Origin: Cyclobacteriaceae bacterium
Lineage (GTDB): Bacteria; Bacteroidota; Bacteroidia; Cytophagales; Cyclobacteriaceae
Assembly (NCBI GenBank): GCA_947458795.1
Contig: CANHCD010000014.1
Coordinates: 1-15,879, forward strand
Length of the DNA stretch: 15,879 nucleotides
Reading direction: 5' to 3'
Shown here: piece after piece, positions 7,060 through 14,231 of the stretch
Position numbering within the stretch: position 1 is the first letter of the stretch
Layout: each line of letters opens with the position of its first letter
The notes under the pieces: generated by a model
The model's input: only the letters and a program-made list of their open reading frames with translations
What the model was told of the DNA's origin: nothing
Databases searched by the model: none
Translations under genes and position numbers: made by a program

Positions 7060-7095
7060 AATTGGGCTAAATTTACACGAAATTTAGATTGTCAG
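7060..7095. promoter_or_regulatory. Divergent promoter region of the CPBP gene and dusB, with a CTAAATTT / AAATTTAG inverted repeat
   Basis: Only 36 bases separate the two divergent starts, so both promoters must overlap here or reach into the genes. CTAAATTT (from 7067) and AAATTTAG (ending near 7088) form a perfect 8-bp inverted repeat around 5-6 bases. Each arm carries a TAAATTT half that resembles the -7 box TAnnTTTG. This may be back-to-back promoters, an operator, or simply AT-rich symmetry. Confidence 0.4.
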
Positions 7096-8094
7096 GTGGT
7101 AAAAATTGGAAATATAGAATTGGGAGATTTCCCACTCTTACTCGCTCCCATGGAGGATGTAAGCGACCCTCCCTTCAGGGCAGTTTGCAAGCAAAATGGC
7201 GCTGACTTGATGTATACCGAGTTTATCAGTTCCGAAGGACTGATTCGCGATGCAGCCAAAAGCGTGCAAAAGCTGGATGTTTACGACTACGAACGGCCTG
7301 TAGGCATTCAGATTTTTGGAGCAGAAATTGAATCCATGCGAGAAGCCGCTGCCATTGCGGAGGCTGCTGGTCCTGATATTTTGGATATCAACTATGGCTG
7401 TCCCGTCCACAAGGTGGCCTGTAAAGGCGCCGGTGCTGGAATTTTATTAGATATCGACAAGATGGTCTCCATGACCGCAGAAATTGTCAAGCGTGTAGAT
7501 CTACCTGTCACTGTCAAAACTAGACTCGGCTGGAGTCAGGATACAATTCGGATTGTAGAGGTGGCTGAGCGTCTGCAAGACATCGGTATTCAGGCCATCT
7601 CTATACACTGCCGTACCCGCCAGCAAATGTACAAGGGCGAGGCCGACTGGTCTTGGCTCAACTTGGTCAAAGACAATCCTAGACTCCACATTCCTGTTTT
7701 CGGAAATGGTGACATTGATAGCCCTGAAAAAGCAGCCGAATACCGCGCCAAATACAATGTTGATGGCATGATGATCGGTCGGGCATCCATTGGCTACCCC
7801 TGGATCTTTAATGAAATCAAGCACTACTTTGCCACGGGCGAAAAACTTACGGCTCCGGACTTAACGGAACGCATTGCAGTTACCAAAAAGCACTTGGATT
7901 TTTCGATCGAGTGGAAAGGCGAAAAGCAAGGTATTCTTGAAATGCGTCGCCACTATACCAATTACTTTAGAGGCATGCCCAACTTCAAACCTTTCCGTAC
8001 GGAGATGGTTACAGCAGAGCGTTATACAGAAGTTTTATCGATTTTGGACCGGGTACAAGAAACTTATGCGGATTACGAATTTCAACCCATGTAA
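7096..8094 (+). CDS. dusB: tRNA-dihydrouridine synthase, DusB-like
   Basis: FMN-dependent enzyme that reduces uridine to dihydrouridine in tRNA using NADPH. It has the Dus hallmarks in order: APMEDVSDPPFR (17-28, FMN binding), DINYGCPVHKV (97-107) with catalytic cysteine C102, K141 in VKTRLGW, H171 in SIHCRTRQQMYKG, GNGDI (203-207) and MIGRASIGYPWIF (226-238). The helical tRNA-binding domain fills the remainder of the 332 residues. The start is taken as a GTG, because the MVKIGNIELG beginning fits related Bacteroidota proteins and no ATG is placed as well. It diverges from the CPBP gene. The EamA gene follows 89 bases later with its own possible promoter. Confidence 0.94.
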   Translation: MVKIGNIELGDFPLLLAPMEDVSDPPFRAVCKQNGADLMYTEFISSEGLIRDAAKSVQKLDVYDYERPVGIQIFGAEIESMREAAAIAEAAGPDILDINYGCPVHKVACKGAGAGILLDIDKMVSMTAEIVKRVDLPVTVKTRLGWSQDTIRIVEVAERLQDIGIQAISIHCRTRQQMYKGEADWSWLNLVKDNPRLHIPVFGNGDIDSPEKAAEYRAKYNVDGMMIGRASIGYPWIFNEIKHYFATGEKLTAPDLTERIAVTKKHLDFSIEWKGEKQGILEMRRHYTNYFRGMPNFKPFRTEMVTAERYTEVLSILDRVQETYADYEFQPM

Positions 8095-8158
8095 CACCCG
8101 TTTATCCCTTTTCCTAGAAATAGACTCAAAGCTGGGGCTAGTTCGATCAGAAAATAAG

Positions 8159-8166
8159 TTTCTTTG
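8159..8166 (+). promoter_or_regulatory. Possible -7 box (TTTCTTTG, followed by CA) for the EamA transporter gene
   Basis: TTTCTTTGCA differs from the common Bacteroidota start-site motif TAnnTTTGCA at one position. It lies 17 bases before the ATG, a usual leader length in this phylum. No -33 element is seen. Confidence 0.35.
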
Positions 8167-8183
8167 CACCCAAACCCCTTCCA

Positions 8184-9080
8184 ATGGACAGCAGCACCTC
8201 TGATAATTCCCTCAAAAATTGGATTCTTTTAGTGGTGCTCACCTTGATCTGGGGGAGCTCCTTTATCTTGATCAAAAGAGGATTGGAAGTTTTTTCTCCT
8301 GGGGAAGTTGGGGCCTACCGCATGGTGGCCGCTGCAAGCATACTGCTCCCTTTATCCCTTCCTCGCCTACGACAGCTCAGCAAAACGCAAGTAAAAAATC
8401 TGCTGGTCACAGGCATGCTGGGAAGTTTTATTCCTGCTTTTCTATTTCCAATTGCACAAACCCAGCTTAGCAGCTCCCTTGCCGGCGTCTTGAATGCACT
8501 CACACCATTATTTGTGGTCATTTCAGGCGCACTATTCTTCAATACTTCCATTACCAAAAGGAATGGAATTGGCATGGTCATCGCTTTCTTGGGTGTACTT
8601 GTACTAGTGACGGTCAAGGATGGTGGAGGATGGGACTCCTTGTCACAAATCAATTCCTACGCGTTGTATATTATTGCAGCCTGTATCTGCTACAGCTTCA
8701 ACCTTCATTTTATCAAGGCGCGCTTCACCAAATTGAAATCCATCGAAATCTCTTCCATTTCCTTGCTGATGATTCTCCCTTTTGCATTGATTTACTTGTT
8801 TGGTGGCACCCAATTTTCCTACAAGCTGGCCACGCATCCAGATGCTTGGGAAGCACTTGGATACATTACCCTTCTAGGCATGGGAGGTACCGCTGCGGCT
8901 TTGGTGATATTCAACATCATGATCAAAAACGCCAGCCCATTTTTTGCGAGTCTGGTCACCTACACACTCCCTATTGTAGCCATCATGTGGGGCGTTTTGG
9001 ATGGGGAAGTACTCCTTTTGGGGCATTACTTCGGAATTGCTGCAGTTATTGTGGGGGTCTGGGTCGGGAATCGGAAGTAA
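8184..9080 (+). CDS. DMT superfamily transporter with two EamA domains
   Basis: Inner-membrane protein of the drug/metabolite transporter superfamily, usually exporters of amino acids, metabolites or drugs. Ten hydrophobic segments can be traced in 298 residues, arranged as two EamA repeats (about 12-142 and 160-296). The first repeat opens with the conserved LIWGSSFILIKRGL (21-34). The second carries the typical TYTLPIVAIMWG (259-270), with the proline and tryptophan conserved in the family, followed by GE near 273. The ATG has a short polar N-terminus (MDSSTSDNSLKN) before the first helix, as expected. The substrate cannot be inferred. The gene ends five bases from the end of the convergent M23-like gene. 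A weak hairpin, GGGAAT-8-ATTCCC, spans this junction but has no convincing T run. Confidence 0.92.
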   Translation: MDSSTSDNSLKNWILLVVLTLIWGSSFILIKRGLEVFSPGEVGAYRMVAAASILLPLSLPRLRQLSKTQVKNLLVTGMLGSFIPAFLFPIAQTQLSSSLAGVLNALTPLFVVISGALFFNTSITKRNGIGMVIAFLGVLVLVTVKDGGGWDSLSQINSYALYIIAACICYSFNLHFIKARFTKLKSIEISSISLLMILPFALIYLFGGTQFSYKLATHPDAWEALGYITLLGMGGTAAALVIFNIMIKNASPFFASLVTYTLPIVAIMWGVLDGEVLLLGHYFGIAAVIVGVWVGNRK

Positions 9081-9085
9081 TTCCC

Positions 9086-9985
9086 TCATTTCTTCCCTTC
9101 CAGGTAAGTTTTTAATTCCCTTTTGTTCATTTCACTGGTAACCAACTCCTCTGGATACACAGCCTTCAAGGTGGTATAGTCCTTGATTTCAAGTACACCC
9201 TGATCACTCATGTAAGTTACCGGGAAGGCCCGATAGAAAAATTGATCCTTTTCCAAGACCGTTTTAACTTGTAAAATCCGAACATGGGGACCTTGAGCAT
9301 AGTTTTCACCCGCAGAAAGGGCTAGCGTATCTCCTGGAAAAACCTGCTGACCCAACTTTACCTGTTCAGAACCCGCCTTAAGGACCGTTATTTTTGTAAA
9401 GGTTCCATCTTCATGGTATAGTTCCAGGAAGTTTTCCTCAGCAGTAAAACTTAGGTTTTCTCCCTTAGCTTGAACGTCCATCTTCAGGGAGATGACTATC
9501 CCTTTTCGGGGAGCCAAAATGGGGGTTGTCCCTTCCAAATTAAAAGAAATACCTCGGTAAGAATTCCCTTCTATTTCCTTTCCTAAGGTCTTTTCTAAGG
9601 GATTGTTTGAAACCGCTTTTACTGTAGTTCCTTCAGGCACGGGAATTAGGTAAGCGGGAAGATTTTTGGATTTAGCATAGACATTTCCTCTCCCAAAAGA
9701 ATAAGAATAGCGGAAGTTAGTGCCTTGACCTGCCAAAGTGGGTCTCAAAGTGGCTACCTTTGATCTGCCTGGATTAGCTACCACCACTGTTTGTCCTCCC
9801 CCAGGCGTAGTCATATTTTGGAGGTCTGAGAAATTTAACAGCACTGAATAAGGCATTTCAGCAGTGTTGATTGCAAATAAGTTTACATTATTGTCCTTGT
9901 CACGCTCTGATTCAATGGTGACTTGCGCTTGCATCCGAATGGAAGCAAGAAAAAAGAAGCAGAAAAATGGAATCAATACTTTCAT
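9086..9985 (-). CDS. Secreted protein with a catalytically inactive M23/LytM-like domain
   Basis: Exported protein of 299 residues with a signal peptide (MKVLIPFFCFFFLASIRMQA, cleavage near residue 20) and no lipobox. Residues 21-130 are a beta-rich, unassigned region. Residues about 141-240 follow the lysostaphin-type M23 pattern: TPILAPRKGIVISL, then LELYHEDGTFTKI, then KLGQQVFPGDTLALSAG, then GPHVRI. The zinc ligands are gone. In the usual HxGxD box this protein has Y143-R-G-I-S147, and in the usual HLH it has H234-V-R236. It therefore should not cleave peptidoglycan. Inactive LytM proteins of the EnvC/NlpD kind act as activators of amidases, so an envelope regulatory or scaffold role is possible, but that is inference. 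It is 56 bases downstream of the DUF3810 gene on the same strand. The M23 relation is read by eye and is moderately certain. Confidence 0.75.
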   Translation of the reverse strand: MKVLIPFFCFFFLASIRMQAQVTIESERDKDNNVNLFAINTAEMPYSVLLNFSDLQNMTTPGGGQTVVVANPGRSKVATLRPTLAGQGTNFRYSYSFGRGNVYAKSKNLPAYLIPVPEGTTVKAVSNNPLEKTLGKEIEGNSYRGISFNLEGTTPILAPRKGIVISLKMDVQAKGENLSFTAEENFLELYHEDGTFTKITVLKAGSEQVKLGQQVFPGDTLALSAGENYAQGPHVRILQVKTVLEKDQFFYRAFPVTYMSDQGVLEIKDYTTLKAVYPEELVTSEMNKRELKTYLEGKK

Positions 9986-10041
9986 AGTTGAAAAATTTAG
10001 TGAAGAGTTAAACTAAATGAAAAAATTGAGTTTTCAAAAAA

Positions 10042-11118
10042 TCACTCGCCAGACTGCATCCGCTGTCTCCAAGCAGCTGCAAGCATGGGGAGTTGCTGGT
10101 AGGATTTGATGCCCGCTTTGACTCCTTGTGATTTTAAAAATAGGTCGTTGGACTTTCGACTCAAGGCAAGCCAAATCGGAGGATAAGCTTCCGCTGACTC
10201 CCGAATGGAGATTAGGTCTTGGATAATCCCTCTTGGAAGTGTTTCCATCCAACATAAAGCTGCTTCAGGATCCATTCCATAGTAATCCCGGAGTTGGTAA
10301 CGAAGCAGTAAAAGATGGGCCGCATACCGCAAAAGAGGCTCCTCTGCATTTGTGCAGACTACCCATGCAATAAAATTGGCTTCCCCTTCGTCCGTGACGC
10401 CATAGCTATGGGCCATTTCATGTGCAATGGTGAATGGCTTTTCCAAGGCGTGTAAACTGGGATCGAGGTAACTTTCGCCTGTAAAGGGAAAGTAAATGCC
10501 TAGAATCCCCATTCTCCGCATGAATCCTTGAGGAGGAAACTGCTTGGTGCGGGGTCGACCGGTAAAATTCAAGCCTAGCACCTCCAAATTCTCCTGCATC
10601 GTCGCACGAACCAGATCCTCGAGGGGTGAATACTCCATCAATTCGGTAAGGGCCAAGGTATCTTGTGTGATCCGACCCCGATCCATTGAGGCCAAGCGCT
10701 GGGTGTACTCCATTTCAGCAGTCAGCTGCTCCAGATTGAGGGGTTTGGGCTGCAGGTTCAACTGCTGAAAAATGGGTGTTCGCTGGTAATTAAAACCCCA
10801 AAGTACTAAGAAAAAGAAAACCAAGGCTCCAAGTCCATTGGAGGTTGCTAGCAGGGCATACCCTGCCCGATGTCTCCATCCCACAAGCCGGAAAAATCTA
10901 CGAAAACTAATCCAGAAAAGGCCTAGGATAAGTACTAGGAACAAGTAAACCGTAGGAAAAGGCAACTTGCCCAAGCTAAGGTCAATCAAATTGCGAATGC
11001 CTGGAAAAAACGTTCGAGAATAGAATTGATCTGTGACCTCAGGGTACTGTCCAGCCAGAAACCGGACTGCTAGGGCCAGCAGCCCCAAAAAGGCCCAGGT
11101 CCAATCTTTAATTCTCAT
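10042..11118 (-). CDS. DUF3810 membrane protein with a gluzincin-like HExxH site
   Basis: A 358-residue protein with three N-terminal hydrophobic segments (about 8-22, 54-71 and 86-108) followed by a soluble domain. That domain carries HEMAHSYG (H233, E234, H237) and, nine residues later, EGEANF with E246. This is the spacing and flavour of a zinc peptidase whose third ligand is a glutamate. DUF3810 is a Bacteroidota-rich family of unknown function; the presence of intact ligands here suggests an active membrane-bound metallopeptidase, but no substrate is known. The gene begins 12 bases after the nifU-like gene ends, so it is probably in the same transcript. The soluble part most likely faces the periplasm, though topology was judged only by eye. 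Confidence 0.85.
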   Translation of the reverse strand: MRIKDWTWAFLGLLALAVRFLAGQYPEVTDQFYSRTFFPGIRNLIDLSLGKLPFPTVYLFLVLILGLFWISFRRFFRLVGWRHRAGYALLATSNGLGALVFFFLVLWGFNYQRTPIFQQLNLQPKPLNLEQLTAEMEYTQRLASMDRGRITQDTLALTELMEYSPLEDLVRATMQENLEVLGLNFTGRPRTKQFPPQGFMRRMGILGIYFPFTGESYLDPSLHALEKPFTIAHEMAHSYGVTDEGEANFIAWVVCTNAEEPLLRYAAHLLLLRYQLRDYYGMDPEAALCWMETLPRGIIQDLISIRESAEAYPPIWLALSRKSNDLFLKSQGVKAGIKSYQQLPMLAAAWRQRMQSGE

Positions 11119-11130
11119 CTCCCCCGGCGT

Positions 11131-11712
11131 TTATACGCCCTCTGCCTGTACTTCCTTCACCTCAGGAAGCATTCGGGTAAGCAGGTTTTGTATTCCTGCC
11201 TTCAAGGTGACGGTGCTAGATGGGCATCCTGAGCAGGAGCCTTGCAAAAGCACCTTCACGATTCCATCGGTGAAGGAATGAAATACAATGGCTCCCCCAT
11301 CTTGCTCTACTGCAGGACGGATGTATTCGTCTAGAATACCTTTGATTTTTTTGACAATCTCCGAATCGTTTTCATCAAACAAGGGATCCTTCTCAATCAG
11401 CACTTGCACCGCCTGTTGGCCGGACTCCAGGTACTGGCGAATATGGTCCCGAAAGATCATCTGAACTTCTGCCCATTCGGCGTCTTCCGACTTCGTGATG
11501 GTCACAAAATTGGAAGCGATAAATACGCGCTGCACGGCGGCAAAATTAAAAAGTTCCTTCGCCAACTGACTTGCTCCAGCGCTTTCCGCATCTGGAAAAT
11601 CATAACTTACGCCCTCCTCTACCAACATAAAGTTGGCCACAAACTTGAGTGAATTGGGGTTGGGGTTGGCCTCCATGTAGAGGTGAACGGGTCTTGCTTG
11701 CGCTTTTAGCAT
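11131..11712 (-). CDS. Nfu-type iron-sulfur scaffold/carrier protein (NifU C-terminal domain)
   Basis: Fe-S cluster carrier that delivers clusters to client enzymes in the cytoplasm. The N-terminal Nfu_N domain is recognisable from MEANPNPNSLKFVAN (13-27) and the later FNFAAVQRVFIASNFVTITK (56-75). The C-terminal NifU domain runs from about 118 and ends with the cluster-binding pair C160-x-x-C163 in GSCSGCPSS. The layout and 193-residue length match the bacterial and mitochondrial Nfu1 group, not the three-domain NifU of nitrogen fixers. The first ATG gives a short extension before the conserved HLYMEANPNPNS; M13 is a possible alternative start. It probably leads a transcript that includes DUF3810. 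Confidence 0.93.
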   Translation of the reverse strand: MLKAQARPVHLYMEANPNPNSLKFVANFMLVEEGVSYDFPDAESAGASQLAKELFNFAAVQRVFIASNFVTITKSEDAEWAEVQMIFRDHIRQYLESGQQAVQVLIEKDPLFDENDSEIVKKIKGILDEYIRPAVEQDGGAIVFHSFTDGIVKVLLQGSCSGCPSSTVTLKAGIQNLLTRMLPEVKEVQAEGV

Positions 11713-11842
11713 GATTATGAAAATAGATTACTAGCAAAAACCAATTTTGGCTTCAGAAGTTCCGTGTAGGTTAAAATTAAATTTACTTTTTGTAAAAATC
11801 CGCTTTATTACCGGTAGCTAAATAAGGTTTAAGTAAGGGAAC

Positions 11843-11892
11843 CGTGGAAAACCTGTAGACGACGGTTTGTTGTCTGTCAACGATTATCCACG
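11843..11892. repeat. Nested inverted-repeat (hairpin) element between the nifU-like and ThuA genes
   Basis: CGTGGA (11843-11848) and TCCACG (11887-11892) are perfect inverted arms. Inside them AGACGAC and GTTGTCT (11857-11875) pair with one G-T wobble around the loop GGTTT. The whole would fold as a 50-base structure. No T run follows on either strand, so it is not a standard terminator. It lies in a 223-base gap that must also hold the promoter of the nifU-like gene. Confidence 0.5.
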
Positions 11893-11935
11893 ATTCCTAG
11901 ACCTATAAATCAGGGGTAAGATTGCGGATAATCCT

Positions 11936-12685
11936 TTATTTTTTAGGCAATGTGCCTTTTGCAGCATACCAAATGCCGCCGTACAAGTGCTTCAAGAAAT
12001 CGGCATCTTCCCAAACTGCATCCACATGGCCAAGGGCAGTGTAGAAAACTCTTCCTCCGTCAAACTCATGGTACCAAGCCATCGGATGGTTAGCTCCCAT
12101 GGCTTTTGCAGGCTGGTAAGTTGTCTCATCCGCCTGGATCAAAACCTTGATGGCTGGGTTCATGTTTCTAAACTCATACAGCTCGTCGGTCCAAAGCCAG
12201 TTTTCAGGCAAATGCCAAGTAGCAGGATGCGTACGGTCCGCCACGTGTAGACGAAGGGTTTGGTTACGAGGGTGTGCGAGGAAGTAGCCTCCAATCATCT
12301 GATTGTACCAAGGCCATTCGTATTCCGTATCTGTAGCAGAGTGGATACCCACTACTCCCTTGCCAGATTGGACAAATTTTTGGAAGGCGGCCTTCTGAGC
12401 ATCATTAAAAATGGTGCCCGTAGTACTCATTAGCACCACTGCATCGAATTTGGCAAGATTTTCATCTGTAAATTGAGTAGCATCTTCAGAGGTGAACACT
12501 GAAAACACATGTTTCTCGCCCATTTTTTTGAGGGCCATTACCCCATTCGGGATAGATTGATGACGGAAGCCAGCAGTTTTGGAAAATACCAGCACGCGGA
12601 ATTGTCCGCCCTGCTGGGCGATAGCCATTAAACTACTGCTCAAAACAAGTAGGGTGGCTAGAAGAAAGGATTTGTAACGATTCAT
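11936..12685 (-). CDS. Secreted ThuA domain protein
   Basis: Exported protein of 249 residues: signal peptide 1-23 (hydrophobic run FLLATLLVLSSSLMAIA, cleavage before QQG), then one ThuA domain over the rest. ThuA has a class I glutamine-amidotransferase-like fold and is associated with sugar use; the biochemical role is not settled. Visible family features are VLVFSKTAGFRHQSI (31-45), FDAVVLMSTTG (80-90), VVGIHSATDTEYEWPWY (111-127), HPMAWYHEFDGGRVFYTALGH (200-220) and HLYGGIWYA near the end. There is no extra cytochrome, PKD or carbohydrate-binding module, unlike many Bacteroidota ThuA proteins. It starts 32 bases after the VanX-like lipoprotein gene, so the two may share a message. Confidence 0.9.
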   Translation of the reverse strand: MNRYKSFLLATLLVLSSSLMAIAQQGGQFRVLVFSKTAGFRHQSIPNGVMALKKMGEKHVFSVFTSEDATQFTDENLAKFDAVVLMSTTGTIFNDAQKAAFQKFVQSGKGVVGIHSATDTEYEWPWYNQMIGGYFLAHPRNQTLRLHVADRTHPATWHLPENWLWTDELYEFRNMNPAIKVLIQADETTYQPAKAMGANHPMAWYHEFDGGRVFYTALGHVDAVWEDADFLKHLYGGIWYAAKGTLPKK

Positions 12686-12717
12686 GGGTTATTGGATTAA
12701 TTGAGTTGCAAAATAGG

Positions 12718-13470
12718 TTATTGGATAAGCGGGAATTTATCTCCTGCTTCTTTTCGTGAAAATGCATTAAAATGCCACCATTCGCTACCGATTCCTGTAA
12801 ATCCTGCACCTTTCATCACCTTTCTGAGGATCTCACGGTTGGCTACCTGCGCTTTGGTGATTTTTTTCTCCGCCAGCATCTGTAGCTCGCGATCTGGGTA
12901 GGCCGGGTAGCCAAAGTAGTCAAAAGGAGTACCCATATCGAGTGGCTTCCTTGTTTTCAAGTCTAGGATGGTTAAGTCAACTGCCACTCCAAAATTATGT
13001 AGGCCCCCAATTTTAGGATCCGAAACATACAGCGGCTTGATGCTATCTGGCTTGTCCAAGCCATCCCATAAAATTTGCTGCACGCGTATCGGTCTTACCC
13101 CATCGTAAACCAGCAGACTTAAGTTGGGGTACTCCTCCTGCAATGCCTTTTGGGCATTCGCTAACATCTCAGCAGCTAGTGGCTGTAGGTAACAACGAGT
13201 CAAATCCCCGTACACATCTTGCTTGAAGAAATTGTCTTCCGTTGAATATTTCAACTCCACCTGAATTCCCGGAATCTCCTGCACAATATCTACCAATCCT
13301 TGGTCCTGCAGTGATTTTTCGAGATCTGTACCGGTCAAATCCTCCTCCTCGCTGCTCGCTTCTCCTTGGAAAAGAGAGTCTCGCTGTGCGGCAGAAAAAG
13401 ATTGTTGGTCACTTTTCGGTGAGGAGCAAGCCAAGGCTAATCCAAGGGAGAGGTAGGCAAATTTCTTCAT
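12718..13470 (-). CDS. M15D D-alanyl-D-alanine dipeptidase-like lipoprotein (VanX/DdpX family)
   Basis: Zinc dipeptidase of the VanX family, predicted to be lipid-anchored: the signal MKKFAYLSLGLALACSS has lipobox LALAC with C15. Residues 16-55 are an acidic linker (EASSEEEDLTG). The catalytic domain starts near 56 and shows the full VanX set: the DGVRP loop with R126, zinc ligands H158 and D165 in LHNFGVAVDL, E230 as catalytic base and H233 as third ligand in GSEWWHF. It should cleave D-Ala-D-Ala or related dipeptides in the periplasm, probably for cell-wall recycling or nutrition. No VanH or VanA ligase is nearby, and VanX of resistance operons is cytoplasmic, so a resistance role is unlikely. 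Its ATG overlaps the SDR stop by four bases (ATGA), which points to translational coupling. Confidence 0.92.
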   Translation of the reverse strand: MKKFAYLSLGLALACSSPKSDQQSFSAAQRDSLFQGEASSEEEDLTGTDLEKSLQDQGLVDIVQEIPGIQVELKYSTEDNFFKQDVYGDLTRCYLQPLAAEMLANAQKALQEEYPNLSLLVYDGVRPIRVQQILWDGLDKPDSIKPLYVSDPKIGGLHNFGVAVDLTILDLKTRKPLDMGTPFDYFGYPAYPDRELQMLAEKKITKAQVANREILRKVMKGAGFTGIGSEWWHFNAFSRKEAGDKFPLIQ

Positions 13471-14231
13471 TGGGGGAGTTTTTTCTTGATCACCGTAGCA
13501 GAAGCTTGGGCGGTGGGGAGCACCACTACATCTGCCAGCACCACGTGAGGCGGGCGGGTAAGTGCAAATTCCACAATGTCAGCAATGTCTTGTGCCAACA
13601 AGGGTGAATACCCTTGGTAGACCGTCCCGGCACGTTTTTCGTCTCCCTTGAAGCGCACGAGGGAAAACTCCGTTTCCACCAGCCCGGGATGGATGCCCAT
13701 CACTTTGATGCCAAAGGGATTCAAATCCATGCGCATGCCATTTGTAAGCGCGTCTACTGCATGCTTGGAGGCACAATATACATTTCCATTGGGGTACACT
13801 TCTTTTCCTGCGATAGAGCCGATATTGATAATGGAACCTGAGTTTCGCTCCGTCATACCTGGGATAATCGCCTTGGAAACGTACAGCAGGCCCTTCACAT
13901 TGATGTCGATCATGGCATCCCAGTCGTCTACATTACCCGTTTGGATGGGATCCAAGCCATGTGCATTGCCAGCGTTGTTTACCAACACCGCAATTTCTGA
14001 CCAGTCCGGGGGAAGGTTACCGAGCAGATCGGCTACCTTTTCACGATCCCGCACATCAAATACCAATGGCAAAAAACGAATGTCGTTGGGCAACTCATTT
14101 TTCAATTCCTCCAGACGCTCAATTCGTCTGCCGGTGGCAATGAGGTCATAGCCCAATTTGGCAAGGGTTAGCGCGCAGGCTTTTCCAATACCCGAAGTAG
14201 CGCCTGTGACTAGGGCGATTTTATTTTTCAT
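13467..14231 (-). CDS. Short-chain dehydrogenase/reductase, YdfG-like (3-hydroxy acid / L-allo-threonine dehydrogenase)
   Basis: Classical SDR of 254 residues, cytoplasmic and probably NADP-dependent. Seen in order: TGATSGIG (10-17, cofactor loop), R36-R37 in ATGRR (typical of NADP binding), NNAG (85-88), N111, and the catalytic S139, Y152 and K156 in the NIGSIAG and YCASK blocks. HPGLVETEFSLVRF (181-194) and the PPHV-VLPTAQ end resemble YdfG-type enzymes that oxidise serine, allo-threonine or 3-hydroxy acids. The exact substrate is inferred from that resemblance only. It is the first gene of the leftward SDR, M15D, ThuA unit. A TATCTTTA motif only a few bases before the ATG could give a nearly leaderless message. 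Confidence 0.92.
   Translation of the reverse strand: MKNKIALVTGATSGIGKACALTLAKLGYDLIATGRRIERLEELKNELPNDIRFLPLVFDVRDREKVADLLGNLPPDWSEIAVLVNNAGNAHGLDPIQTGNVDDWDAMIDINVKGLLYVSKAIIPGMTERNSGSIINIGSIAGKEVYPNGNVYCASKHAVDALTNGMRMDLNPFGIKVMGIHPGLVETEFSLVRFKGDEKRAGTVYQGYSPLLAQDIADIVEFALTRPPHVVLADVVVLPTAQASATVIKKKLPQ

Noticed and set aside
9066..9085. GGGAAT-8-ATTCCC hairpin at the junction of the convergent EamA and M23-like genes
   Set aside because: Only a 6-bp stem with modest GC and no proper T run on either side; it may act as a weak bidirectional terminator but is not strong enough to list.
11131..11712. Nitrogen-fixation marker NifU
   Set aside because: Domain order and length are those of general Nfu carriers; the IscU-like N-terminal domain of true NifU is absent.
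12718..13470. Vancomycin-resistance gene vanX
   Set aside because: No vanH, vanA or two-component regulator is nearby, and the protein is a lipoprotein; it is better described as an M15D dipeptidase of general wall metabolism.
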